A stretch of 64,000 bases of DNA from Zymoseptoria tritici IPO323 (GCF_000219625.1 NC_018199.1:62001-126000); one strand, 5' to 3'. Counted from the first letter of the stretch, positions 51,717-61,325 are shown. Numbers and translations are program-made. The notes: generated by a model from the letters alone, not told the origin.

Positions 51717-52367
51717 ATGAATTTCATTTCAAGCGCTGCTCTGCTCGCATTGGTGTCCCACCTCGCCTTGTTGCAGCACGCAGAACCAATTGGAGCACAT
51801 GGCCGACTTCTGCAGCGCCCGTACGCCGACTCAGTCGCGGTGGACTCCCTCCTCGTGCGCCGAGCGATTCCTCGCCTGATTTGGCGTCCGCCGGTGCGAG
51901 ACATCGTGTGCCGAAGATGTCTCTGCGTCGAAGTCTGTCTGCGAGAAGTAGCTGCTGGACGGTGTCGAACCAGCAGGACTCGACGCCCTGCACTGCGCCG
52001 GGAGAGGTTGCAGTGTGTAATGTGTCGCTATTGTTGTTGTGCCGCACATGTCATCTTGCTCATTCACGGTCTTGTTAGCACTACTGTCGTTGTCAAGGCC
52101 GCGGCTTGGCTGTCGAATGGCGCCCTGTTGTCGAGGACGGGGCAGTGGTCTTCGGCAACCCATGGTGGTGGAGGAGTGCGAGGGCCGCATCGGCAGAGAT
52201 GGGATGGACTGGGAAGGTGGAAGCGAGATGGACAGGCGGACGTATCTGGAGGTTGCGCCAAACTGTCTTGTGTCTTCCCTTTCTTCCAGACTGGGCTTGA
52301 CCTGGCGCGTCGCGTCGCTCGTCTGTGCCTCCATCTGCGCTCGCCGCCCCATCTCCACTTCATTTGA
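51717..52367 (+). CDS. Possible secreted protein with N-terminal signal peptide
   Basis: ATG 51,717 begins MNFISSAALLALVSHLALLQ, a textbook short signal peptide, followed by HAEPIGAHGRLL. The frame stays open 216 codons but becomes Cys/Arg-rich and later hydrophobic, which looks less protein-like. Another plus frame (from about 51,815) is Ser/Pro-rich and may be the original continuation. The mature start near AHG recalls copper enzymes with an N-terminal His, but no other feature of that class is visible, so this is only a remark. Confidence 0.3.
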   Translation: MNFISSAALLALVSHLALLQHAEPIGAHGRLLQRPYADSVAVDSLLVRRAIPRLIWRPPVRDIVCRRCLCVEVCLREVAAGRCRTSRTRRPALRRERLQCVMCRYCCCAAHVILLIHGLVSTTVVVKAAAWLSNGALLSRTGQWSSATHGGGGVRGPHRQRWDGLGRWKRDGQADVSGGCAKLSCVFPFFQTGLDLARRVARLCLHLRSPPHLHFI

Positions 52368-53126
52368 ACACAGCTCACCTCCTGCGTCGGGTCCGCCTCT
52401 CTCTCAATCACCACCTCCACCGGCCAATGCCAACCGGCAGCGGTTTTTCCCTCCTTCGGCGCATCTTCTCCAATGTGCCAGCCACGGTGCGACGACGGAG
52501 AATATTTCGCCTGGTGGAAATCCGTTGGTCGAAGTAGGTGCGTGTGGGGAGAGAATGGCGAAGACGAGGTCAGCGGTGGAGGAGAAACTATGCTGAGTTA
52601 GGGAGAAAGTTGAGGTGGGTCCCGTCATCAGCAAAAGTTGTGGTCGTCAGCAAAGACTTGTTGTCGGTGAAGGGCGTGGAGGACACCGTCTGGGTCCATC
52701 TACTCCTACTGAAGATGCGAGTTTACAAACAAATCAAACAAAAACACCCCAAGACCACAGTCTCACCCCTCGCAACATCCGACAAGGCATGAGGACGGGG
52801 ACGAGAACGAGGACGAGGACGAGCAGCCTGCACGGAAAAGGTCAACATCAGGACGCTCGCGCCCAAAAGTAATACATGTCTGTACGACCAAGATAGAAAC
52901 CCCCTTCCGAGGTCTGGAAGTTCGCACCAGCACCGCGATGTCCAGAGTCGGAGCATCGAGGTAACGCCTGTCGGCCGTACCAACACGACCGGTAGCACAG
53001 CATATCGGCTGCCATTCGACGCCAAATCCTCAGCCGAATCCAGAACGTAGCGGTCCAGCCTCAGTGCATGTGCAAACGCTCTCTCTCTCTCTCTCACCTC
53101 CCCGACCTGTGCAAACCGCCACGACC
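52368..53126. other. No supported gene
   Basis: An RTRTRT-coding CGAGGACGAG run near 52,795-52,825 and a CT tract at 53,079-53,096 just upstream of the next gene. Otherwise nothing. Confidence 0.4.
53079..53096. promoter_or_regulatory. CT tract upstream of a gene start
   Basis: An 18-base CT run ends 30 bp before ATG 53,127. Pyrimidine tracts are common just upstream of fungal start sites. Confidence 0.4.
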
Positions 53127-53303
53127 ATGCACGCCGACATCAACGCTGCTTCCAAGAGCAACGCCACTGCATCCCATATCCCAAAAGAAGCTCCGAGCTA
53201 TTCCGATCCTGATTGTGAGCGCCTGATGCCGGTGTTGGAGAAATTTCATAAACACTGCGACCGAGCCAGCACCACTTTCCGCAGGGCTTCCAGCGAAACA
53301 TGA
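53127..53303 (+). CDS. 58-residue hypothetical protein
   Basis: ATG 53,127 (A at -3) follows a CT tract and opens 58 codons: HADINAASKSNATASHIPKE, then a helix (PDCERLMPVLEKFHKHCDRA) and a basic end. It stops at TGA 53,301-53,303. Immediately after, in another frame, a longer broken protein follows, so this may be the first part of that gene. No family recognised. Confidence 0.45.
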   Translation: MHADINAASKSNATASHIPKEAPSYSDPDCERLMPVLEKFHKHCDRASTTFRRASSET

Positions 53304-53338
53304 AAATTTCGGCCCCGGACTAGTGGGTCGAGTGACGA

Positions 53339-53836
53339 GAAGCCGAAAGATATGGACAGCTATTCTCGAAAGTCGTCAAGCGGTTTTGACACGCGGAAGT
53401 GTCCGAAGCGGAGCGGGAGTTCGAGACGGAGGCAGAGGAGAGTCCATCGACAAGGGAGGATGCAGCCGGAAGAGGTTGAGAGAAAGCGCATATGGGGTGA
53501 CAGAAGCCGCGGAAGAAAGAGAAATACGTGCCGACCAATTCTCCCGCGGTCGTCAACACGAACGCCGGTTACATGGCCTGCGGAGGCTTTTTGGTGGCGC
53601 CGGAGAGCGCACACTTGGTCACTCCCACGCGAATGGTCGTTGTACGCATCCCCATTCCTGGTCGCGCAAGCTGCAAACTTGATCGTGTGCATGAATACGA
53701 ACGTTGCTTTTCCTACGCCAGGTATGGCCGGATCGCCAGGAGTACTCGTGAAGAGGACATGCTGGCTCACCAATGCCTTCCACGGAGGGATCCCTGGACT
53801 TGCCTAATCTACCTACGAAGAAGTCCTGCCGATTGA
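53339..53836 (+). pseudogene. Hypothetical gene with three in-frame TGA codons
   Basis: One plus frame reads EAERYGQLFSKVVKRF, TGA (53,387), HAEVSEAEREFETEAEESPS..., TGA (53,477), EKAHMG, TGA (53,498), QKPRKKEKYVPTNSPAVVNT and GYMACGGFLVAPESAHLV to 53,836. The reading is protein-like on both sides of each TGA, while the competing frames look like antisense or low-complexity Arg/Ser. All three stops are TGA, as expected from CGA-to-TGA transitions. Probably continuous with 53,127-53,303. Family unknown. Confidence 0.5.
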
Positions 53837-53948
53837 GCGTACACGCCTTGTTCGGTCCTTCCATCTTAACAGTACTACTCGGCAAGTTACCGCTCCGTGA
53901 TGTCGCGGTCCCGCCGATAGCGACACCAATTCCAATCCCGCCCATACC

Positions 53949-54505
53949 TTGTCAACCAGACCAACCCCCATCATGCCCCACAAATCAGCTCTTGACAACT
54001 CTGCGTCCGCATTCGCATCCTCCGCGTTGGCGCTGCTGCCTTCGGAGATGCCTGATGAGGTTGACCTCCTGCAAAAAGGCGGGACACACACAACTTCTAC
54101 GCCCTCTTCCGAACTCTCCTCCGCTCTTCGATCTAGAACCAACCGTCGCCGACCACTTCCGCAAGCAGCAGCATTGGTGAGGAAGTACTATGCTCTCGCA
54201 AGTGAAGAGGCTGCGACACCGCGCGAGCCTGAGCGAATCTCGTCCTCGCGATCAAAAAGGGCTATACTAGGCTCTTCGAGTCGGAACGGAGGCGACTCTT
54301 GCCCTCGCCATCAGCTTCGGTCCCCGCAAGAGGAGTGCAGCAGCGGAGTCAAACTCTGCCGGAACGCAGCGGGATGCTGCCAAATATCGCGGAGGAAGAT
54401 CTGGCGCAATCAAGGCAGGGTAGAGAAGGCAGATATGGCAACTCAGTATGCAGAGTGGAGATGATCGCGGAGCAGCGTTCAAAGGAATCGGCGGCGTTGC
54501 CCTAA
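53949..54505 (+). pseudogene. Broken gene carrying the second SSALALLPS motif
   Basis: The first part reads KSALDNSASAFASSALALLP then SEMPDEV, matching 46,095-46,280. The protein-like reading then passes to a second frame (FDLEPTVADHFRKQQHW, stop near 54,180) and a third (SQTLPERSGMLPNIAEEDLA; GRYGNSVCRVEMIAEQRSKE) ending at 54,505. A 171-codon frame from 53,949 covers the whole region but changes composition after about 54,070. Two indels are the simplest explanation. Confidence 0.4.
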
Positions 54506-55224
54506 ACAGGTTTCCGCTCCACCCAGTGCCTATTTGAGGTACTGCAGGAGATCCGCCCGGCCCGGGTCGAAGCCGGCACCTTCTGTACCATTACTAGCGT
54601 CGACAGGGGTGTAGGCCAATGAGAGTCTTTGACTTTCCGCTTCTACCAACTCTATATACTTTACCTGAACCTCTTCTCTGCACGGCCACGACTTCAGCAC
54701 TCCCACGAGGTATCCCTCAGTCTGCGTACTGCACCCTTTCCATCTTGCGCATCACTCTTCGCTCGTCAGCACGTACTCGCAGGAGGGTCATCCTTCTCTA
54801 CGGACATCACGAGCTTCCCGTTCGCTCCACGTCGATGGAGGAAGAGATGATGGACGGTTGGGAAGCCAAGGAGGAAGACGTGGACGTGCAGAGCAGGCGG
54901 CATTGTGAGGAGACGATGAGACAGCCAGGACATGACCAGCGACGCTTCCCACCTCCGAAGTCGTCTCAGTGGAATCAATGGCGCTGAATGCAGTGACCTG
55001 CACTCCAGTGCTGGGTTATATTGCCACAACAGAAAAAGCGGACATGGCGCACGCAGCGGCGGTTTCCCCGGCCACACTCTAAAGCGCACTACATATCGGA
55101 TCGCTTGTCACAACCGTTCCCGACGTCCCATGAGCTCACCGTAGCCGCTGCACCTTCGGAGGCGCTCCATTATTCGACGAGCACCCTCGCGGCGTCGGTC
55201 TTCCATACTCACACACGCCGGCAC
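54506..55224. other. No clearly supported gene
   Basis: Plus frame 54,619-54,987 and minus frame 54,766-55,089 compete. Neither has motifs. Confidence 0.3.
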
Positions 55225-55728
55225 ATGGCGGGAGAGCCGACTCTCGACATGGAAATGCTTTTTGAGGGCATTGGACATCCGCACACGCGCGCTCCGTGCA
55301 GGACGACGATTGTTGGAGTTTGCGCGAAAGGCGTCGGATGCGCAGGGTCAGGACCAGTCGAGTGGCGCGCGGGCGGGCGGTCGGAGCTGAACTCGAGGCT
55401 GTGGCTCCCTGGACAATTTGGAGGGCAAGGATTGGAGTGGGATTCTCGGTGATCTGAGAGGACGGTTGCACCAGTTGGAGTGGGAGGACGACGGAAGGAT
55501 AAGGATTGCACGGCCGAAGATGAGCGACCTCGGGTGCTGAACGCTGCCGATGTTCCACTGCGACCTCTCTCGTCCGCTTTCACGACACTCACTTCCGGGA
55601 TGGACCCACTTCCGGATTGGACACAATCTCACACACTGGCGAGACTGGACCTACCTCGCCTCGGTCGTCGCTGTTGCTTCAACCGCCTTCGACCCTTTCA
55701 ATCCTTGACCATCCCTCTCCCCTCATAA
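55225..55728 (+). pseudogene. Hypothetical gene with frame switches
   Basis: ATG 55,225 starts AGEPTLDMEMLFEGIGHPHT. The protein-like reading shifts near 55,390 into LDNLEGKDWSGILGDLRGRL (ending TGA near 55,541) and again near 55,500 into TAEDERPRVLNAADVPLRPL and GMDPLPDWTQSHTLARLDLP to the stop at 55,728. Reads as a soluble helical protein. Family unknown. Confidence 0.4.
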
Positions 55729-55879
55729 GTAATGACGAAATCTCCCCTGGACCGATGGAGAATCTGCTCCGTAAAACCTGCTCTGGCGGTATCCGTATAT
55801 CGTTATAAATGGGGTGGAAAAGAAGGAAGACTTGAGTGTCACTGCAGTACTCCCTCGCAAGACGACGGACGCAGAGGGA

Positions 55880-56190
55880 ACGGAGTTGCTGGACTTTTGG
55901 AAGGGAGGGAGAGGGAGGTGTTTGAGACCGCGGGCTGTCCTTTGTTCGAGATGGCTTTGTACTTTATTTTCCCAGTGGACTATGAGCCTGTTTGACTTCC
56001 TTTCTCGATCGATCGATTACTCGACCGACGGCCATGCCGGGTTTCTTCTGGAAGTTGAAATTCACTCCTCCTTCCTAGACCTCTGCCGACCTTGGGGAGG
56101 GAGGGAGGGAGTTGTACGCACCGTCTTCGCCATCCTTTGCTCGAACCGCCCTGTATTCTATTTTTGACAGGTGGATTCTACCGCCGCTGA
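55880..56190. repeat. Diverged duplication of about 90 bp
   Basis: A segment near 55,895-55,985 (GGGAGGGAG...TCCTTTGTTCGAGA...GTACTTTATTTT) resembles 56,095-56,175 (GGGAGGGAG...TCCTTTGCTCGAAC...GTATTCTATTTT). The plus frames read MALYFIFPVD and TALYSIFDRW. Confidence 0.5.
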
Positions 56191-56799
56191 TGGGATGGAT
56201 TGAGGAGGACTGGGAACGAACTTATCACCCTCGCACTCCTTCTGCACCGAAGGCTTCATCTCGATCCCGGATCTCGCTATCCGCCGACAACGACAACCTA
56301 GCCCATTGGTACCTATCCGAACTGCAGCGTGCGAGAGCACTCACTCTTCCGCATAGAGGGTGGAATGTCGACGTTTTATGCGAATTGGAGCAGCTACGGT
56401 TCGAGGGTAAAGCATTCGTAGGAGATGTAAGTGCGCAATCCGATGCAAGCTGTAAGCTCAAGAGAATATGTCCCCAACGATGACTCGACACAGGGAGCTG
56501 GCTGTGGACACGTATGGTCTGTTGTCTCTATTGTATGGCTCACTTTTCATCAGCCGCATACGGTCCGACCAAACTCCTACGGCCACCAACTCTCGAAGAC
56601 CTGCCTAGCATCCGAGAGATTCACACCATGCGTTCGACCCTCGGAGCAAATTGGCCGAAGCGGGACCGCGGTTGCCGTTGTGATACAGCTCCAGTCCTCT
56701 CTTATTGAACCAGGCGCCGCTTGGTCGTATCGAGCACCTCCTCCTCGACACTCTTGTGTCTGTGTACAATACGTCACGGCAAAGCATGGCAAGTCGTGA
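56190..56799 (+). CDS. Two-exon hypothetical protein
   Basis: ATG 56,190 begins MGWIEEDWERTYHPRTPSAP and exon 1 continues SLSADNDNLAHWYLSELQRA; DVLCELEQLRFEGKAFVGD. The donor GTAAGT is at 56,427. With the canonical acceptor CACAG the intron is 56,427-56,493 (67 bp) and exon 2 ends at 56,799, giving 181 residues. Using the next AG (56,497) gives LAVDTYGLLSLLYGSLFISR and a stop at 56,608 (115 residues), which looks more protein-like. Exon 1 may begin earlier, because TTTTTGACAG ends at 56,170. No family recognised. Confidence 0.5.
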
Positions 56800-57077
56800 G
56801 AGCTTCGTCAACGTACCCGACCTTGCGATCGAGATGGCACAGGCAAACCTGCCGGCTGTAAGATGCACACCGTCGATAACCTTGCCATAGGCTGTCCTGA
56901 CACCTTCCGGAGTCCGATTTCCATAATGACGGTACTCATCTTGCCGCGACGTGTCAAACGCAAGTGCCCTCGCCAATATATTTCAAAGGACCCCTGCACT
57001 CGTCGAACGATATGTCTGGTACCCCGTCAACTACAGCCGCTGGCTCTATAAACCGGCGTCACGGGGAGTGACATGGC
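56800..57077. other. No supported gene
   Basis: Short overlapping frames only. Confidence 0.4.
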
Positions 57078-57557
57078 TCACACGCAAAATGTGTCGGCTG
57101 GAGAGGAAGTTGGGTCCGCCAGTACGATCAACTGCTTGCGCTTTCGGACCAAGGCCGGTTGGGCGAGAGGTACGTAAGTTGCCTTTCGCTTCCGAATTGG
57201 ATCGCTGCCTATGCTGGAGATCAACTCTCTCACTCTTTTACGGCTCCGCTGATATTCGTCGCATTCGCAGTGTGTGCCCATCTTACAGCAGCCCTCGGTG
57301 CGCTCTGATCTTTGGCAATTGAGTGGCAGGTCATGACAGGGAAGATCGCAAGCGTGATCGCATGACTCCGAGTCCTCATCACCTTCGGGGAGTCTTCGAG
57401 ACGACTTGTTTGGGGATGTTGCTGGAACTATGGAGACTTGATGATGATGCTGTGGTTCAAACTTGATTGTAACAGCCGTCATTGAATCGCTGAAGGAGTG
57501 TACTGAAGCTTCCGCTACACACCAGCGCCATCCGGACACATGCACGCTAACGACCAT
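57078..57557 (-). CDS. Cys-rich hypothetical protein
   Basis: An intact minus frame with ATGs at 57,557 and 57,482. Composition is consistently protein-like: Ser/Pro, then a Cys/His cluster (SCDHACDLPCHDLPLNCQRS ... GCCKMGTHCECDEY), then a basic helix (RSRKRVRELISSIGSDPIRK) and a polar end. The cysteines could bind metal, but spacing fits no finger I know. The 57,482 start gives 134 residues. It is divergent from, and overlaps by a few bases, a plus-strand frame starting at 57,540. One of the better hypothetical genes here. Confidence 0.55.
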   Translation of the reverse strand: MVVSVHVSGWRWCVAEASVHSFSDSMTAVTIKFEPQHHHQVSIVPATSPNKSSRRLPEGDEDSESCDHACDLPCHDLPLNCQRSERTEGCCKMGTHCECDEYQRSRKRVRELISSIGSDPIRKRKATYVPLAQPALVRKRKQLIVLADPTSSPADTFCV

Positions 57558-58637
57558 GTTCAACCAGGAAGACGATGCGTCGCTTTCGATCCCTTCATCA
57601 GCTCTCGCCAGCTAGTTCCAGAACTTCCGATGTACATGCCAAAACGCCCATCAGGTCAATTATCGGCTGCGACGAATGAGACATCTGGCAGCACGTTCTA
57701 TGTGCGGGCTTCACTAAGGACAACATACACCGATGGACGAGTCCTCGATCGGTTCATCTAGCAGGCATCACGACCCTAGCGCATGACCCTCGCCATCGAC
57801 GATTGCGATGATGATTAGTCCCGATTAGGCCGCGGGTAGAATGCGCGGCCCGTCTACTCCGACGACGATGGAGATCTCATCAGTAACAACCCGGGAGCAG
57901 TGGTGTCGGGAATTCTACCGTACATCCCTCCTGCACGCTTTGCACCGACCAAGAAGGAGCGAAAGCAGTCGAGCAGGGAGGTAGCAGGCTCTCGCTCCGG
58001 GTTCAACATCCTCGGCTCCGACGTCGAGTTGACATCAATGAAGAAGCCAACGAGGAAGTTGAGTAGCAAGGCAGTACGCCGTCGCCCTTAGCACATCATC
58101 CTGGACGCCGACGACGACATCACGCCAGCGAAGAAGCAGCCGATAAGGTCAGCTAGCAAGACAACATGTAATCACACACAATCCACTATCCCCGACTCCG
58201 ACGATAATTTTACAAGTCCCAGGCCGCGACATCCGAAGAAGTCGGCCAGCAGGGCACTACGCCTCAACCCACCCGATACCATCCCCGAGTCGGATGGGGA
58301 CGACCCTCTCTTGCGTTTGCGACTGTTCGAGCAATAGGTGGCGGCGGCAAGGACCGGAGGGCGTTGCGATGCTGTCGAGAATATTGGAGCCACAGGTGCT
58401 CGCCCCGCTGCGTGAGCCTCGCGACTCGCCATGCTGCCAGACTCGGAGCTTGTCATCGTCCGAGGAGAATTCGAGACGGGCGTCGAAGTGCAAGGCTATT
58501 GTCGTGAAATCGCACCTCTCAGGCGACATTCGTGTGAAAATTGCAACGTATTCAGAGACCAACTTTTGACGACAATCACGCTGGCTCCGGAGGTTGACAG
58601 CGCTGACGATGTGTTCCAGCTTCCACACCTTCTCTAG
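57540..58637 (+). pseudogene. Acidic/basic repeat protein gene with several stops
   Basis: One plus frame is protein-like over about 1.1 kb. It starts at ATG 57,540 (ISSRQLVPELPMYMPKRPSG), has a stop-rich stretch at 57,760-57,838, and then reads VYSDDDGDLISNNPG. About 30-residue units follow, each with an acidic part and a KK/SSK basic part: ILGSDVELTSMKKPTRKLSS, ILDADDDITPAKKQPIRSAS, IPDSDDNFTSPRPRHPKKSA, IPESDGDDPLL. A segment with CENCNVFRDQLLTTITLAPE comes next, to TAG 58,635. Internal stops are TAG 58,089, TAG 58,335 and TGA 58,413. The repeats suggest a nuclear, possibly chromatin or DNA-repair, protein. Family unknown. Confidence 0.5.
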
Positions 58638-59314
58638 CGTCCGGCCAGTATTTCACCGTCGGACTCTTCACTGCTCGAACCCTTGATCTGGAAATCATCG
58701 CTGTCACATGCCTTATATCCGGACCACCTTGAGCTTGGCTCCGGAGTATGCTTCATGGTGGTGGCGAACCAGTTGTTCCCTTGCAACACACCCCTCCGTT
58801 TCCTTTGGACTGCTCGCCGCAGCACTTAGCGAACTTTGAATGCGCTCGTTCTCCTGATCGAGATCGAGCTTTCTGATATTCTCCTTGAAGCCTCACATTT
58901 CCGCTGTTGTGGCTTCAGCATTTCGTCGTCCGTCTGGCTGGTCGTGGATCTCATTACCTCAAGATTTCGGAAGTCGAAGTCGAGGGAGGAGCGGGAGAGG
59001 GATCGGCCTAGGTTTCTGCCGGCGCATGTCCGGGTGCAGGAGACGTATGAGCGGGCGGTGGATTGTTGCGTGCAGTGGTGGAGGACGTGGTGGAGGACGT
59101 GGTGGAGGGACGACATGCGAGGGAGGTGAGATATGGTCGGGAATTGATTGACGGCGATGATGGCTTGGATAGCACCACGCCGGCGAGGTCGACACGGAGG
59201 TAGGTTGAGGTTTGGTCGGAGTGGTGGTCGGAGTGCCGTGATGAAGGTCTGGGATGAATCTCGAAAGGAAGCTTTCCGAGTGTTCAAAGCTCGAGTTGAC
59301 GATGGACAGGGCAT
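58634..59314 (-). pseudogene. Coiled-coil hypothetical gene with frameshifts
   Basis: The minus strand reads DFRNLEVMRSTTSQTDDEML then shifts near 58,890 into FKENIRKLDLDQENERIQSS and CVAREQLVRHHHEAYSG. It shifts again near 58,740 into EPSSRWSGYKACDSDDFQIK and an acidic end at 58,634. The central part is an obvious coiled coil. Convergent with the plus-strand pseudogene and abutting it at 58,634-58,637. The 5' end is unresolved. Family unknown. Confidence 0.45.
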
Positions 59315-59477
59315 GGATGATCCTCATAGTGGCGACGCTATCGGAGTTCGTCTCAACTTCAGCCATAACGATGATGAACAACAAAACAGTGACGAAGGCT
59401 TTGACTGCATTTCCGACTCCGACTCCGTTCTGAGGAAGGTGACGCTAAAGGAGCACAACACGTGGCATCATCCTTGA
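59241..59477 (+). CDS. Small acidic hypothetical protein
   Basis: ATG 59,241 opens 78 codons: MKVWDESRKEAFRVFKARVD, then an acidic polar region (HNDDEQQNSDEGFDCISDSD) and a short basic end that enters the 31-bp repeat. The frame is also open upstream. A minus frame covers it antisense. No family recognised. Confidence 0.4.
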   Translation: MKVWDESRKEAFRVFKARVDDGQGMDDPHSGDAIGVRLNFSHNDDEQQNSDEGFDCISDSDSVLRKVTLKEHNTWHHP

Positions 59478-59582
59478 ACTCCTCCACAGCACGTGGCATC
59501 ATCCTTGGATTCCCCCACAACACGTAGCATCATCCCTGAATTTCCCCACAGCACGTGGCACTATCCCTGCTTTTCTCCACAC
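59459..59582. repeat. 31-bp minisatellite with an E-box, 4 copies
   Basis: Units start at 59,459, 59,490, 59,521 and 59,552, each beginning CACGTGGCATCATCC (third copy CACGTA). Three perfect CACGTG palindromes spaced in 31-bp register are potential bHLH-type binding sites. Confidence 0.9.
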
Positions 59583-59633
59583 TGCGCGGCTCACGCCTCA
59601 TATTCTTACCTATGCAAAGGAGCTCAAGACGAT

Positions 59634-60052
59634 TCAGGCGATCAAAACACGCTCCACATGAACCGAATACGGCTTGAAGGTTAGATCTGACGGTTCGACT
59701 TTACATCGCTGGAATATGATCGAGTGAAATCCGAGGGCCAACAATTCGTGGCGAAGCTTCGTGCCTCTGGACTGGGTAATAAGAAGAGTGCAGACGCGGC
59801 TGGATTTGACCCACTCTTCCAAGGCCTTTGCGCCTTCGACGTGGATGAAGAGTAGTGGCGATTGCTCGATCGGGTCGTTTCGTGGGCCAGCAGTCCCGTC
59901 AGGTCCTCATGTACCCAAGGTATGTTCGAAACCGGGCACTTCGCCAGCCATGCTTGCACCAGCCATTCTTGCACCGCCGCTTCTTCTCCGACCTGGACGG
60001 CAAAATTCCCCCACAAATTTGGGGTGGAAATCTTCACCGCCCGCGCCAACAT
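59634..60052 (-). pseudogene. Hypothetical protein gene with one frameshift
   Basis: ATG 60,052 opens LARAVKISTPNLWGNFAVQV, AAVQEWLVQAWLAKCPVSN and PWVHEDLTGLLAHE. Near 59,880 the reading moves frame to PIEQSPLLFIHVEGAKALEE, SRVCTLLITQSRGTKLRHEL and EPSDLTFKPYSVHVERVLIA, stopping at 59,634. The full product would be about 138 residues, compact and globular. One indel accounts for the break. Family not recognised. Confidence 0.5.
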
Positions 60053-60499
60053 GGGTCTCCAAAGCGAAATGCCCGTGTCGTCTTGACGCCTTTCACTACC
60101 CCTATCGCGCCAAGTGACGCCAACTGCTCCGCAAGCAACATGGACCTGTCTACTCAAAGCCTCGCACTACTCCAGTCCTCAAACCAGACAGAGATGCCCT
60201 TGAAAAGCTGCTCTTGAAGATTGTTGGCTCGATCGCCGTGTCTCCGTCGCAAGGATGGCAGCAAAAGGGCGCTTGGGAATCGTTGCACCGCCGCATTGTT
60301 GACATCGTTGCCAGCTGCTGCGCAAGCCCATCGTGCCGCCGTGCGGTCGAACCAGTCAATTAGTTACCGCCTCGCTGTTTTTGCGTCGGCAAGCACTGTG
60401 CAGACCCCCTCTCACGCCCACCGATGTGACCGTTCTCTTTCGATCGCTCCATTAACGCCTTCTCCCTCACCTCCGACTGCCCCTCCAGCGCCATCCAAA

Positions 60500-60634
60500 A
60501 TGGCCCGTCTAACCCACAACTCCTCGCCCGAGCGCAGCGACGAAGACCACGGTCCATCCGCAACTCGGGCCCAGCAGAGCCGTCCCAAACAGCCACCTGC
60601 CCGAATTCGTCGCTCTACCTTGCCTCAAGACTGA
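60500..60634 (+). CDS. 44-residue hypothetical protein or first exon
   Basis: ATG 60,500 (AAAATGG context) opens ARLTHNSSPERSDEDHGPSA... to TGA. The product is disordered and charged. A GTGAGC donor-like site lies about 15 bp after the stop. It may be the first exon of a longer gene whose rest I did not find. Confidence 0.35.
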   Translation: MARLTHNSSPERSDEDHGPSATRAQQSRPKQPPARIRRSTLPQD

Positions 60635-60713
60635 GGTGTTTGCGGTGAGCGTAGGCTTGAGGGGCATCTTATATACCTCCAGCATTCAGTCGATGCTTGC
60701 TCCGTGCTACTAG

Positions 60714-61325
60714 CTATGCCTGCTTGTCGTCGGCCGGCGTAGAATGCCTCGATGTTCGGTCGAGCATTACAGGTGCGCCAGTCCTGTCCCAGTCCGAGGC
60801 GGTAGCCCTTGGGGCTGAGGTGGCTTCGAATCCAAATAATCTGAATAATGACATCCTTTGACCGACGTATGTCTCAACCGTGGTCGTCACCAACTCCGTG
60901 TCCAAGTTGAGCCTTCCTTTTGCTGTCCAGGATGAATTGTCCAGGTATGAGATGTCGGCACTGCCGTGCTTTCCGTCCTCGCAAGCTATGATTATCCAGC
61001 AACGCCAGAGCAAAGTCGGAGCAGGTTTAAATCTTCCAGCCAGCGCTGGAGGTATCAATTGGCTGTTGGGATTACTCCAATCGATCTCAGTATCGTCAAC
61101 GGGACCACGTACGCCGTACGACATTGTCTGGTTGTCGAATCCCTAAGATCTGTCAATCTTCATCCGTCCTATCACTCGGCAATGTACTTACATGGAGTTG
61201 GCCTTGGAGCTCACGGTCTCCTCTTAGCTTGACGAAGAGGATTTCCCAGGGAAACTGCGCGCCAGGCCGAAGGGCTCATCCTTACCCACCGATGGCGCTT
61301 CTCCGCTGTCGATCGATCGTTAATT
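60714..61325 (-). CDS. Divergent LSm3-like Sm-fold protein, frameshifted 5' exon
   Basis: The upstream exon (down to 61,192) reads PSVGKDEPFGLARSF in one frame and EILFVKLRGDRELQGQLH in the next. This is the Sm1 signature of LSm3 (LDEILFVKLRGDRELxGxLHAYD), with one indel near 61,255. The intron 61,143-61,191 (49 bp, GTAAGT...CTTAG) joins in phase 0 to GFDNQTMSYGVRGPVDDTEI and then an unfamiliar 125-residue tail ending at 60,714. LSm3 is a subunit of the Lsm1-7/2-8 rings for mRNA decay and U6 snRNA. After HGFD the match fades, so this is a divergent or chimeric paralogue, not a normal LSm3. A shorter intact frame from ATG 61,124 (136 residues) could still be made. Confidence 0.6.

Noticed and set aside
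53339..53500. Possible recoding of TGA as a sense codon
   Set aside because: Many frames in the window use TGA as a normal stop, and TAG codons interrupt others; ordinary CGA-to-TGA mutation is sufficient.
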